DNA from: an uncultured Eubacteriales bacterium
GTDB taxonomy: Bacteria; Bacillota; Clostridia; Oscillospirales; Acutalibacteraceae
Length of the DNA stretch: 47,255 bases
NCBI GenBank assembly: GCA_951801675.1
Contig: CATONX010000019.1
Span: 1 to 47,255 of the forward strand
Direction: 5' to 3'
Shown here: positions 7,527-15,451 of the stretch, piece by piece
Numbering within the stretch: the first letter of the stretch is position 1
Layout of the letters: each line of letters starts with the position of its first letter
Program-made: the position numbers and the translations under genes
Notes under the pieces: model-generated
Told to the model about the DNA's origin: nothing
Seen by the model: the letters and a program-made list of their open reading frames with translations, nothing else
The model's database searches: none

Positions 7527-9116
7527 ATGATACGCATTGCAGACATAAAACTAATGCCGGGAAAGCCGGAAAGCGCCTTAAAGGGCAAGGCAGCCCGGCT
7601 TCTTGGCGTGCAGGAGAAAGACATTAGGTCCTGGCGGGTGGTCAAACGCTCGGTGGACGCCCGCAAGCGCGACCAGGTGCACTTGGTTTATACCATCGAC
7701 GTTTCCTTAGGCGAGCAGGAGGACGCGGTTTTCGCCCGCCAAAAGGGCGGTAAGCTTTCCAGGCCGAAGGAAACCGCGTATATTTTGCCCAAGCCGGCCA
7801 GACAGCCGGAGCACCGACCCATCGTGGTAGGTGCGGGCCCGGCGGGCTTGTTCGCCGCGCTGGCGTTGGCAAAGGCGGGACTAAGACCGGTTTTGCTGGA
7901 GCGGGGCAAGCCGGTGGAAGAGCGGCAAAGAGATGTTTCCCGGCTACAAAGGGACGGGGTTCTAAACCCGGAGAGCAACATCCAGTTCGGCGAAGGGGGG
8001 GCCGGCACCTTCTCCGACGGGAAGCTGACCACCGGCATCAAGGACCCCCGGTGCGCCCAGGTGCTGCGGTGTCTGGTGAAGGCGGGTGCCCCTGAGGAGA
8101 TTTTATACCGGGCGAAGCCTCACATCGGCACCGATCTGCTCGTCACCGTGGTGCGACGCCTGCGGGAGGAAATCATCGCGCTGGGCGGCCAGGTCCGGTT
8201 TGAAACCAAGCTGACCGGGCTTGAGGCGCGCCAGGGGAGGCTTTGTACGGTTGTGGTGGAAGGCGGGGAGGAAATCCCGGCGGACACGCTGATTCTCGCC
8301 ATCGGCCACAGCGCCCGGGATACCTTTTCCATGCTCTATGAAAAGGGCCTTCCCATGGAGCAGAAGGCCTTTTCGGTGGGGGTGCGTATCGAGCACCTGC
8401 AAAAAGAGCTCAACCGCTGCCAATACCAGTCCGACGAGCTTGCGAAGGTGCTGGGCGCGGCGGACTATAAGCTGTCGGTCCATTTGCCCTCGGGCAGAGG
8501 CGTCTATACCTTCTGCATGTGCCCGGGAGGCGAGGTGGTGGCCGCCGCCACCGAGGAAGGCGGTGTCTGCGTCAACGGTATGAGCCGGTACCGCAGAGAC
8601 GGCGTCAACGCAAACAGTGCGGTGCTGGTGGGAGTGGGGCCGGAGGACTTTGGCAGCGCCCATCCGCTGGCGGGTGTCCAATTCCAGCGCAAGCTGGAGA
8701 CGGACGCTTACCGTTTAGGCGGAGGAAGGTACCGGGCGCCGGCCCAGCTTGCAGGTGATTTCCTTAAGGGGACCGCTTCCGTGAAGCTTGGCCATGTGAC
8801 CCCCAGCTATCTTCCCGGCGTGACCCTGTGCGACCTGCGCGAATGCCTGCCGGGCTTCGTTTGCGATTCCATCCGGTTGGCTTTGCCGCTGTTTGCAAGA
8901 AAGCTGCCGGTCTTTTCGGACCCGCAAGCGGTGATGACCGGCGTGGAGACGAGAAGCTCTTCGCCGGTGCGTATCCGGCGGGATTCGTCGCTGCAGTGCG
9001 AAGGAGTGAAGGGCGTGTATCCCTGCGGGGAAGGAGCCGGGTACGCGGGCGGCATCATGTCCGCAGCGGTGGACGGCCTTCGCTGTGCCGAAGCGGTGAT
9101 CGAAGGGCTTCAATAG
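7527..9116 (+). CDS. Uncharacterised FAD-dependent dehydrogenase (COG2509 type)
   Basis: 529 aa. Residues 1-~90 form a distinct N-terminal domain (RIADIKLMPG... SWRVVKRSVDARKRDQ) typical of COG2509 proteins, followed by an FAD-binding Rossmann fold at VVGAGPAGLFAALALAKAG. Internal FGEGGAGTFSDGKLTTGIKD and C-terminal PCGEGAGYAGGIMSAAVDGL also match this family. The substrate is unknown. Start ATG at 7527 follows GGAAGGG and lies 2 bp after the stop of the preceding flavoprotein, so they are translationally coupled. The pairing of two flavoproteins suggests linked redox roles (inference). Confidence 0.85.
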   Translation: MIRIADIKLMPGKPESALKGKAARLLGVQEKDIRSWRVVKRSVDARKRDQVHLVYTIDVSLGEQEDAVFARQKGGKLSRPKETAYILPKPARQPEHRPIVVGAGPAGLFAALALAKAGLRPVLLERGKPVEERQRDVSRLQRDGVLNPESNIQFGEGGAGTFSDGKLTTGIKDPRCAQVLRCLVKAGAPEEILYRAKPHIGTDLLVTVVRRLREEIIALGGQVRFETKLTGLEARQGRLCTVVVEGGEEIPADTLILAIGHSARDTFSMLYEKGLPMEQKAFSVGVRIEHLQKELNRCQYQSDELAKVLGAADYKLSVHLPSGRGVYTFCMCPGGEVVAAATEEGGVCVNGMSRYRRDGVNANSAVLVGVGPEDFGSAHPLAGVQFQRKLETDAYRLGGGRYRAPAQLAGDFLKGTASVKLGHVTPSYLPGVTLCDLRECLPGFVCDSIRLALPLFARKLPVFSDPQAVMTGVETRSSSPVRIRRDSSLQCEGVKGVYPCGEGAGYAGGIMSAAVDGLRCAEAVIEGLQ

Positions 9117-9174
9117 GAAACGGCGGTTGCCCTTTGACAGATGACAGACGGAAAATCGAGGGGCCTTAGGGCCT

Positions 9175-9221
9175 AAAGAAAAAAGCAGGGCCTGTACGGA
9201 AACATCCGTACAGGCCCTGCT
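9175..9221 (-). terminator. Rho-independent terminator of the phosphoglycerate mutase gene
   Basis: A 16-bp perfect stem (9184-9199 with 9206-9221) is followed on the minus strand by TTTTTTCTTT. The plus side lacks a T run, so it mainly serves the minus-strand gene, though it also lies after the convergent flavoprotein operon. Confidence 0.9.
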
Positions 9222-9236
9222 CAATGAATCGGATTT

Positions 9237-10445
9237 TTACCGGCCCACAAACCGGTTCATCAGCGTGTGACCGGGCTCGACAAACACGCCGGTGGCGGCG
9301 GCCGTCTCCTCGCAGAAGCAGCCGATGCCGTTGTCCTTCTCTTCCTTGCTGTCGTACAAGAGGAAGGGCACCGGGTCGGAAGCATGGGTGCGGGTGGAAA
9401 GGGGAGTGGGATGGTCGGGGAGGATCAGAATGCGGTAATGGTCGCAGTATTGGAGTCCCGCGAGAATGGGGCCGAGCACCCGCTCGTCGATGAGCTCGAT
9501 GGCTTTGACCTTATTTTCCACCTCATACCGGTGGCCGCACTCGTCCGGCGCCTCAACATGCACGTAGACGAAATCCCGCCCGCTGGTCAGCTCCACCAGC
9601 GCCGCGTCCGCCTTGCCTTCAAAATTCGTGTCCAGATAGCCGGTAGCCCCTTCCACGTCGGGAGTGCGCATCTTCGCGCACTGGCCGATGCCTTTGATCA
9701 GGTCCACCGCCGACACCACCGCACCCTTCAGCCCGAACTTTTCTTCAAAGGACGTAAGCTGGGGCTTTTTTCCCTGGCCCCACAGCCAGATGGAGTTTGC
9801 CGGGCGTTTGCCCTGGGCCACCCGTTTTTGGTTCACCGGGTGCTCCGAAAGCAGAGCGTAGCTTTTCTCCATCATAGCAAGCAGCGCAGCGGCGGCCGGG
9901 TCCTTAGGCAGATAGTCCCCAATCACCCGGCCGGAAATGTCGTGAGGCGGGGTAAGAGAACCGGGATCCTGGTCGGCGTGCTGCACCAGACAATGCCGGT
10001 AGCTGACGCCGGGGTAAAAGGAATAAAGCTCGCTGCCGAAAGCTTCCTGCACGGCGGCGATCAGCTCGGCGGCCTCTTTGGAGGAAATGTCCCCGGCGCT
10101 ATAGTCCACCATGGTTTTGGCCCCGTAATCCTCTTCGTCGGACAAAGTGACCAGGTTGCAGCGCATGGCAAGGTCACTGGGAGCGAGGTCGATCCCCATG
10201 CTGACCGCTTCTAAAGGTGAACGGCCGGTATAGTAAAGAGCCGGGTCGTACCCCATCACCGAAAGGTTCGCCACGTCACTGCCCGGCTTTAAACCGTCGG
10301 CCACTGTTTTGACAAGGCCCACCTCTCCCAGACGGGCGAGCCGGTCCATATTCGGCTTGTTTGCCCGGCGCATAGGGGTATCTCCGCCCAGCTCCTCACA
10401 AGGATAGTCCGCCATGCCGTCGCACAACACCACGATATATTTCAT
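9237..10445 (-). CDS. apgM: Cofactor-independent phosphoglycerate mutase, archaeal type (ApgM family)
   Basis: 402 aa, an alkaline-phosphatase-superfamily metalloenzyme. N-terminal VLCDGMADYP supplies metal ligands, and the catalytic-serine region is GSDVANLSVMGYDP; EAPDECGHR and ILPDHPTP are further metal-binding motifs. The family interconverts 3- and 2-phosphoglycerate; a subgroup was once named a proposed homoserine kinase from gene context. Here a GHMP ThrB is present at 2185-3090, so the mutase role is the better call, though it is not proven. The ATG at 10445 is preceded by GGAGG. It is a single-gene unit with its own promoter and terminator. Confidence 0.85.
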   Translation of the reverse strand: MKYIVVLCDGMADYPCEELGGDTPMRRANKPNMDRLARLGEVGLVKTVADGLKPGSDVANLSVMGYDPALYYTGRSPLEAVSMGIDLAPSDLAMRCNLVTLSDEEDYGAKTMVDYSAGDISSKEAAELIAAVQEAFGSELYSFYPGVSYRHCLVQHADQDPGSLTPPHDISGRVIGDYLPKDPAAAALLAMMEKSYALLSEHPVNQKRVAQGKRPANSIWLWGQGKKPQLTSFEEKFGLKGAVVSAVDLIKGIGQCAKMRTPDVEGATGYLDTNFEGKADAALVELTSGRDFVYVHVEAPDECGHRYEVENKVKAIELIDERVLGPILAGLQYCDHYRILILPDHPTPLSTRTHASDPVPFLLYDSKEEKDNGIGCFCEETAAATGVFVEPGHTLMNRFVGR

Positions 10446-10529
10446 GTTCCGTATGCCTCCAACTCAATGAATTTCAGAAGTTTCTGAATAAATCAGCCGA
10501 TTTCCGGGTAGAATATCGGTACGCCTTCC

Positions 10530-10558
10530 ATTATAGCAAAGGAATGCGGAAAATGGAA
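10530..10558 (-). promoter_or_regulatory. Probable promoter of the phosphoglycerate mutase gene
   Basis: On the minus strand TTCCAT, a 17-bp spacer and perfect TATAAT (10530-10535). A 7-bp inverted repeat TTCAGAA-GT-TTCTGAA (10473-10488) sits in the ~80-nt leader and could form a hairpin or operator. Confidence 0.6.
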
Positions 10559-10669
10559 CGCGGCGTCAGAAAACGGCGGAAAAAAGTTTGGTTATTTGTG
10601 AGATATGATAAATAGCAAAATATTGAATAGACACAATACACAATTATATGAAAAGACAAGGGGTCAAGT

Positions 10670-10732
10670 TCAACAATCTTTTTGCCAAATTATTGTTGAC
10701 TTCGCTGGAAACTGTGCTATACTATAGTCAAC
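10670..10732 (+). promoter_or_regulatory. Promoter of the small HPr-like gene with overlapping inverted repeats
   Basis: TTGACT (10696-10701), a 16-bp spacer and TATACT (10718-10723). TCAACAAT (10670-10677) and ATTGTTGA (10692-10699) form an 8-bp inverted repeat whose right arm overlaps the -35, and GTTGAC (10695-10700) and GTCAAC (10727-10732) form a second one around the promoter. This spacing suggests a repressor site. The rest of 10446-10782 is AT-rich and holds no gene. Confidence 0.65.
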
Positions 10733-10782
10733 GGAAGGAAATACGAACCCTCCGATAAGACATCAGGAAAGGAGAATGATTT

Positions 10783-11058
10783 ATGAAATCACTTCTCGAA
10801 CTTCACAACATCGATGTCGCATCCTTTATGAGCCTGCTCGACCGCTGCAAGGGCAATGTTTACCTTGTAACCGAAGAGGGAGATCGGCTCAATCTCAAGA
10901 GCAAGCTGTGCCAGTTCATGGGGCTTGCGAAGCTGATTGAGGGCGGCCAGATTGCTCAGGCCTCAATCGTATGCGACGAACCGGAAGACGAGTCCATGCT
11001 GTTCCGGTTTAACCTCTACGGTGCTCAGTCCGTAGAAGGCGAAAAGGAAACCAACTAA
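10783..11058 (+). CDS. Small HPr-like domain protein, function unknown
   Basis: 91 aa, strong ribosome binding site AAAGGAG 8 nt before the ATG. The middle (GDRLNLKSKLCQFMGLAKLI) resembles the regulatory-serine helix of HPr-type phosphocarrier folds and small clostridial proteins of the same length that are sometimes mislabelled as poly(A) polymerase. No HPr active-site histidine motif is visible (the only histidine is at position 8), so phosphotransfer activity is not expected. The acidic C-terminus (DEPEDES) and lack of a signal or membrane segment suggest a cytoplasmic regulator. It forms a single-gene unit with its own promoter and two downstream terminator-like hairpins. HPr similarity is by eye only. 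Confidence 0.6.
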   Translation: MKSLLELHNIDVASFMSLLDRCKGNVYLVTEEGDRLNLKSKLCQFMGLAKLIEGGQIAQASIVCDEPEDESMLFRFNLYGAQSVEGEKETN

Positions 11059-11103
11059 CTGAGCCCCTACTTTGCTTTCTCTCCCTTCTTCTTATTCTTA
11101 TAT

Positions 11104-11142
11104 AGGCCGTCCCGCTTTTGCATCGGGCGGGGCGGCCGCTTT
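11104..11142 (+). terminator. GC-rich hairpin after the HPr-like gene
   Basis: GGCCGTCCCGC pairs with GCGGGGCGGCC across an 11-nt loop with one G-T pair, followed by a weak GCTTTCT tail. Confidence 0.55.
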
Positions 11143-11151
11143 CTCCCAAAC

Positions 11152-11182
11152 AAAAAACGCACGCGTTTCGCGTGCGTTTTTT
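11152..11182. terminator. Bidirectional Rho-independent terminator
   Basis: AAACGCACGCG-TTT-CGCGTGCGTTT with A-rich 5' and T-rich 3' flanks is a perfect palindromic terminator between the HPr-like gene and nadE. Confidence 0.92.
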
Positions 11183-11192
11183 GTGTTTCCCG

Positions 11193-11221
11193 TTGCGGCA
11201 AAGGGAATGGACGGGTATAAT
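11193..11221 (+). promoter_or_regulatory. Promoter of nadE
   Basis: TTGCGG, a 17-bp spacer and perfect TATAAT (11216-11221), 35 bp upstream of the start codon. Confidence 0.7.
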
Positions 11222-11255
11222 AAGGAACAGACAACCGGGCATTTAGGAGGAAATT

Positions 11256-13172
11256 ATGAAGGAATATGGATATGTGCGGGTGGCGGCCCTTTCGCCGGAA
11301 ATCCGGGTGGCAGACACGGATTATAATCAGGCTTCCATCGTCGAAGCCATCCGGCAGGCGGCCGGGGCGGGTGCTTCGGTCATCGTGCTGCCGGAGCTGT
11401 GCGTGACCGGGTACACATGCGGGGACCTGTTTTTGCAGGACACGCTGCTCAAAGGAGCCGAAGAAGCGATTCTTTCCATTGCGGCCGAAACTGCGCAGGT
11501 GCAGGCACTTTGCCTGGTAGGGCTGCCGGTCAAGGCAAGGTCCGGCTCGCTTTATAACTGCGCGGCCGTCCTGAATCAGGGAAAGGTGCTTCATCTGATT
11601 CCAAAGACCCATGTGCCCAATTACGGCGAGTTTTACGAGCTGCGCCATTTCACTCCCGCCAAGGCCGGCGTGGAGGACTGGGCGGTCCTGGGCGGCGAGC
11701 CGGTACCGATCAAACCGGACGTGCTCTTTCGCTGCCGGGAATGGCCCGAGCTTACTGTGGCGGCGGAAATCTGCGAGGATTTGTGGGTGGCGTCTCCTCC
11801 CTCGAGCGGATACGCCCTTGCGGGCGCGGCGGTTCTTTGTAACCTCTCCGCCAGCGACGAAACCATCGGCAAGGCGGAATACCGGCGGGCTTTGGTCTGC
11901 GGCCAGTCGGCCAAAACACTGAGCGCTTACGTATATGCGGACGCAGGGGAAGGAGAATCCACCACCGACCTGGTTTTTTCCGGCCACTGCATGGCGGCGG
12001 AAAACGGGGTGCTGCTGGCACAGCGCCCGCCCTTTACCCAGGGAATGGCGCTGGCCGACGTGGATTTGCAGCATCTGTGGCAGGAGCGGCGGCGGATGAC
12101 CACCTTTGAGCGGTGGGAGAGCGTGCTGGAGGAAATGGAATTTTCCATCAGTTTCGCTCCCTGTGAGTTGCAGCGCAACATCGAGAAGACTCCTTTTGTC
12201 CCGGTGAACGAAGAAACGCGCATCAGCCGCTGTGAGCTGATTTTCGCCATGCAGGCGGCCGGGCTCAAGAAGCGGCTGGCCCACGCCCACGCAAGGCATG
12301 CGGTGGTGGGCTTGTCCGGCGGATTGGATTCCACCCTGGCGCTGCTGGTGATGGCCCGGGCCTACGACGCTCTTTCCTGGCCCAGAGAGGAGATCATCGC
12401 CGTCACCATGCCCTGCTTCGGCACCACCGGGCGCACCTATCAAAACGCCTGCCAGCTGGCCAGAGAGCTGGGCGTAACCTTAAAGGAAATCAACATCTGC
12501 GAAGCGGTGACCCGGCATCTAAAAGACATTGGCCATGACTTTTCTCACGATGTGGCCTTTGAAAACGCCCAGGCCAGGGAACGCACCCAGGTGCTTATGG
12601 ACGTGGCCAATCAATACGGCGGCCTGGTGGTGGGGACCGGGGACCTGTCCGAGCTGGCGCTGGGATGGGCGACCTACAACGGCGACCACATGTCCATGTA
12701 CGGGGTAAACGCGTCGGTTCCCAAGACGCTCATCCGGTATCTGGTGGATACCTATGCGAAAACCGCCGAAAAGGAGCGGCTGCGGGCTGTGCTGCTGGAC
12801 ATTCTGGATACCCCCGTCAGCCCCGAGCTGCTGCCGCCGGAAAACGGCGAAATCGCCCAGAAGACGGAGGAATTGGTGGGTCCTTACGAGCTTCACGATT
12901 TCTTTTTGTACCATATGCTGCGCTTTGCCGAGGAGCCTAGAAAGATCCTTTTCTTAGCCGAGCATGCGTTCGAAGGAATCTATTCCCGTAAAGTCATCCT
13001 TCACTGGCTCAAGAACTTTTACCGGCGCTTTTTTGTTCAGCAGTTCAAGCGTTCCTGCCTGCCCGACGGGCCCAAGGTAGGGTCGGTGACGCTGTCCCCG
13101 CGGGGGGATTGGCGCATGCCCAGCGACGCCAGCGCCGCCATCTGGCTCAAAGAACTCGAAGGTATGGAATAA
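11256..13172 (+). CDS. nadE: Glutamine-dependent NAD+ synthetase
   Basis: Converts deamido-NAD, ATP and glutamine to NAD. The 638-aa protein has the two-domain glutamine-hydrolysing layout. Residues ~1-290 are a nitrilase-type amidase with the triad Glu47 (VLPELCVTGY), Lys117 (LIPKTHVPNYGEFYE) and Cys173 (EICEDLW). Residues ~325-638 are the synthetase with the PP-loop SGGLDST at 354-360. The ATG at 11256 follows AGGAGG at ideal spacing. It is monocistronic, with its own promoter and terminator. With nadD (35075-35677) it covers the last two steps of NAD synthesis. Confidence 0.97.
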   Translation: MKEYGYVRVAALSPEIRVADTDYNQASIVEAIRQAAGAGASVIVLPELCVTGYTCGDLFLQDTLLKGAEEAILSIAAETAQVQALCLVGLPVKARSGSLYNCAAVLNQGKVLHLIPKTHVPNYGEFYELRHFTPAKAGVEDWAVLGGEPVPIKPDVLFRCREWPELTVAAEICEDLWVASPPSSGYALAGAAVLCNLSASDETIGKAEYRRALVCGQSAKTLSAYVYADAGEGESTTDLVFSGHCMAAENGVLLAQRPPFTQGMALADVDLQHLWQERRRMTTFERWESVLEEMEFSISFAPCELQRNIEKTPFVPVNEETRISRCELIFAMQAAGLKKRLAHAHARHAVVGLSGGLDSTLALLVMARAYDALSWPREEIIAVTMPCFGTTGRTYQNACQLARELGVTLKEINICEAVTRHLKDIGHDFSHDVAFENAQARERTQVLMDVANQYGGLVVGTGDLSELALGWATYNGDHMSMYGVNASVPKTLIRYLVDTYAKTAEKERLRAVLLDILDTPVSPELLPPENGEIAQKTEELVGPYELHDFFLYHMLRFAEEPRKILFLAEHAFEGIYSRKVILHWLKNFYRRFFVQQFKRSCLPDGPKVGSVTLSPRGDWRMPSDASAAIWLKELEGME

Positions 13173-13173
13173 A

Positions 13174-13216
13174 CAAAAAGAACGCAAGCGCTTGGCTTGC
13201 GTTCTTTTTGTTTTTC
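13174..13216. terminator. Bidirectional terminator between nadE and the Xre gene
   Basis: A 16-bp perfect stem (13174-13189 with 13195-13210, CAAAAAGAACGCAAGC arm) with a 5-nt loop and T runs on both strands serves both convergent genes. Confidence 0.92.
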
Positions 13217-13295
13217 TCCCTGTTATCCAAGTAAATCGTCCGCATCGTGTGGTGAGAATCCGTGCGGACACCTGTACGCGTTGTAAAAACAAGTT

Positions 13296-13511
13296 CTACG
13301 CTCTGCGGAGAATGGGACGCTCCTTCGAAAGGTCGATCATGTCCAGCGAAACGTCATAGAGCGCGGCAATTTGCAGCAGCTTTTCCACCCTGGGAAAAGA
13401 CTCTCCATTTTCCCATTTGGAAACCGTCGTCTGGTCCACATTCAGGCTATCCGCGACCTCGCATTGGGTGTAGCCCAGAGCTTTTCGAAGTTCTCGTAAG
13501 GTTTTTTGCAT
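13296..13511 (-). CDS. Xre/Cro-CI family transcriptional regulator
   Basis: 71 aa, almost entirely one helix-turn-helix domain: LRELRKALGYTQCEVADSLNVDQTTVSKWENGESFPRV contains the Q...V...TVSKWE recognition pattern of the family (shown as two adjacent stretches of the protein). There is no sensor or oligomerisation domain, so it is a minimal repressor. The ATG at 13511 has GGAGGTGG close upstream; a TTG 5 codons earlier lies within that site and is rejected. The gene is isolated between terminators and an AT-rich stretch, so autoregulation is the only target that can be proposed from sequence. Confidence 0.85.
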   Translation of the reverse strand: MQKTLRELRKALGYTQCEVADSLNVDQTTVSKWENGESFPRVEKLLQIAALYDVSLDMIDLSKERPILRRA

Positions 13512-13528
13512 ACCGGCCACCTCCAAAG

Positions 13529-13572
13529 TAGTGTGTACAACTCACTATAAATACTATATCATATTTGTCTCA
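13529..13572 (-). promoter_or_regulatory. Promoter and possible auto-operator of the Xre gene
   Basis: On the minus strand TATAGT (13544-13549) with a partial -35 about 16-17 bp upstream (GAGACA/TGAGAC). TAGTG-9 nt-CACTA (13529-13533 and 13543-13547) overlaps the -10, a likely site for an Xre repressor. The rest of 13573-13741 is strongly AT-rich and holds no gene. Confidence 0.5.
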
Positions 13573-13741
13573 TGAATTCAATACATATCTTTGGAAAAAA
13601 TAGCAAAATCGGAGGTAAAAACGAAATAATAAAATCAAAATACGACATGAAATTGTGAAAAATTGAATTCTTAACATTGATTGGCGAATTTTGTATGGAT
13701 AAATCGTTCTAAAAATATGGAGAAATAGTTGTCCAATGTAG

Positions 13742-14473
13742 TTAGACTGCTTTTGCTTTCGCCAAGTCCTTGACCACTTCTCCCGCCAGAATCAGCCCGG
13801 CGACGGAGGGCACAAAGGAGACGCTTCCGGGCGTTTGCCGCTTGTGTACGAGTGAGGGCGATTGCGCAAGCGAACCGGATTGAGGGCGGATAGGCTGCTC
13901 CTTGGAATAGACCACCTTTAAAGAAGGGACGCCGCGCTTGGAAAGTTCCCGTCGCATGACCCGGCATAAGGGGCAGACGGAGGTTTCAAACAGATCGGCC
14001 ACCTCAAAGCGGGTGGGATCCAGCTTGTTGCCCGCGCCCATGCAGCTGATGATGGGAATGCCCAGCTCTCCGGCTTTTTGCACCAGGTCCAGCTTGGAGG
14101 AGACGGTGTCGATGGCGTCAACGATGTAGTCGGGGTTCCCGGCCAGCAGCTCCCCGGAGTTTTCCGGTGTGCAGAAGACTTGGCGGACGGTCACCCGGCA
14201 GGAAGGGTTGATGTCCAGCACGCGCTCGCCCATCACCTCCGCCTTGGGCCGGCCCAGGGTGCTTCTCAGGGCGATGATCTGCCGGTTGAGGTTGGAGGGA
14301 GCTACCGTGTCCGCATCCACTAAGGTGAGTGCCCCGACGCCTGCCCGGGCCAGTGCCTCCGCCGTAAAGCTGCCCACTCCGCCGATGCCGAACACGATCA
14401 CATGGGCGCTCTGCAAGCGTGCGAGCCCCTCTTCTCCAAGCAAAAGCGTGGTCCGTGCGAATTCCTCCGTCAT
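13742..14473 (-). CDS. tcdA: tRNA threonylcarbamoyladenosine dehydratase
   Basis: An E1-like enzyme that cyclises t6A37 of tRNA to ct6A using ATP. It is 243 aa. The nucleotide-binding loop is VFGIGGVGSFTAEALARAGV and the SNLNRQI Arg-finger region follows; VDAIDTVSSK is also conserved in the TcdA/CsdL group. The C-terminal part contains CPLC, where many homologues have DPLA, so a metal site is possible but unproven. The ATG at 14473 follows GGAAGGAA. It has a consensus promoter and is divergent from secG. Confidence 0.93.
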   Translation of the reverse strand: MTEEFARTTLLLGEEGLARLQSAHVIVFGIGGVGSFTAEALARAGVGALTLVDADTVAPSNLNRQIIALRSTLGRPKAEVMGERVLDINPSCRVTVRQVFCTPENSGELLAGNPDYIVDAIDTVSSKLDLVQKAGELGIPIISCMGAGNKLDPTRFEVADLFETSVCPLCRVMRRELSKRGVPSLKVVYSKEQPIRPQSGSLAQSPSLVHKRQTPGSVSFVPSVAGLILAGEVVKDLAKAKAV

Positions 14474-14512
14474 GCTGTTCCTTCCTTTCCAAACCGCTTC
14501 TTTTTTGTTCTC

Positions 14513-14541
14513 AGTATACGGGCGGGGAGGGTAGCTGTCAA
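14513..14541 (-). promoter_or_regulatory. Promoter of tcdA
   Basis: On the minus strand TTGACA (14536-14541), a 17-bp spacer and TATACT (14513-14518), close to full consensus. Confidence 0.82.
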
Positions 14542-14576
14542 CGGCTGGTGTTTTTCACACAATTCCGAAAAAATCC

Positions 14577-14605
14577 TTGCAATTTGGTAGGCGGTATGCT
14601 AAGAT
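14577..14605 (+). promoter_or_regulatory. Promoter of secG
   Basis: TTGCAA (14577-14582), a 17-bp spacer and TAAGAT (14600-14605), 45 bp before the start codon. Confidence 0.65.
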
Positions 14606-14649
14606 AATCTAGCGTAATCGTGTAACTATTTACGGAGGTGCTCATTAGA

Positions 14650-14904
14650 ATGGGTGTTTTAGAGATTGTATTTGGCGTGATTCTTTTGTTGTTCGCCCTT
14701 GGCATCATTGCGGTGGTTTTGCTTCAGGAAGGCCGTCAGGCCGGCTTGAGCGGCGTTATCCAGGGTGGTGCGGACTCGTTTTTGTCGAAGAATAAGGCGC
14801 GCACGGTGGATGCCTTCTTGTCCCGTTCCACCAAGTTTATCGCCATCGTATTCTTTGTGATGACCATCGTGATGAACATTGTGGTCGCACTGATGGCGAA
14901 ATAA
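14650..14904 (+). CDS. secG: Preprotein translocase subunit SecG
   Basis: 84 aa with two membrane helices (LEIVFGVILLLFALGIIAVV and FIAIVFFVMTIVMNIVVALM) joined by a loop with QEGRQAGLSGVIQGGADSFL, the SecG signature. It assists SecYEG protein export. The ATG at 14650 lies 9 nt after GGAGGTG; the GTG inside that site is not a plausible start. SecG is often followed by rnr and smpB in Bacillota; here a terminator and a PadR operon follow instead. Confidence 0.93.
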   Translation: MGVLEIVFGVILLLFALGIIAVVLLQEGRQAGLSGVIQGGADSFLSKNKARTVDAFLSRSTKFIAIVFFVMTIVMNIVVALMAK

Positions 14905-14930
14905 GCAGCTCCGTTTGATAAAGGCAGCCT

Positions 14931-14967
14931 GGCCCGCGTTTTGGAATTCCAAAACGCGGGCCTTTTT
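14931..14967 (+). terminator. Rho-independent terminator of secG
   Basis: A 14-bp perfect stem (14931-14944 with 14949-14962, GGCCCGCGTTTTGG arm), loop AATT, then five T residues. Confidence 0.94.
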
Positions 14968-15039
14968 GCGTCCGGCTTCTTAGGAACTCGCAATAAAACG
15001 CAGGCCGCTGCCTTTGCGAAAAAGGTCGAGCATTTTCTC

Positions 15040-15086
15040 TTGACATAGATAGATGATCGATATATTATATAGATGACCGATATAAT
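15040..15086 (+). promoter_or_regulatory. Promoter and tandem operator repeats of the PadR operon
   Basis: TTGACA (15040-15045), a 17-bp spacer and TATTAT (15063-15068). Two copies of TAGATGAYCGATATAWT lie at 15050-15066 and 15070-15086, exactly 20 bp apart (two helical turns). The first fills the spacer and overlaps the -10; the second covers the transcription start. This is a good candidate for PadR autorepression. Confidence 0.78.
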
Positions 15087-15100
15087 AAGGAGGGAAACCG

Positions 15101-15451
15101 ATGGCGATTGATAAAAGTCTGCAGGCGGGCAGCACATCCATGCTGCTGCTGGGACTCTTGGCCGAAGGAGACCGGTACGGCTACCAGATGATTGAGGAAC
15201 TGGAAAACCGGTCGGACCACACCTTTTCACTCAAGGCGGGAACGCTTTATCCGCTGCTGCACCAGATGGAGGAGCAGGGGCTTTTAACCTCTTACGAAGG
15301 AGCGGCGGAAGGGGCGCGGATGCGCAAGTATTACCGGATTACGCCCAAGGGCAAGGGGAGGCTCCAAGAAAAGAAGCAGGAATGGGAAGAGTACACTACC
15401 GCGGTCAACCGGGTTTTGAAGGGAGGGACGGTCCATGCCGCACACTGCTAG
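15101..15451 (+). CDS. PadR-family transcriptional regulator
   Basis: 116 aa with a winged helix-turn-helix: SMLLLGLLAEGDRYGYQMIEE, the SLKAGTLYPLLHQMEEQGL recognition region and the YYRITPKGK wing are typical of PadR. Start ATG at 15101 has AAGGAGGG upstream. It overlaps the next gene by 17 bp, so the two are translationally coupled. PadR genes are often paired with membrane proteins of the HAAS/DUF1700 group, as here; it probably represses its own operon through the tandem repeats in the promoter (inference). Confidence 0.92.
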   Translation: MAIDKSLQAGSTSMLLLGLLAEGDRYGYQMIEELENRSDHTFSLKAGTLYPLLHQMEEQGLLTSYEGAAEGARMRKYYRITPKGKGRLQEKKQEWEEYTTAVNRVLKGGTVHAAHC

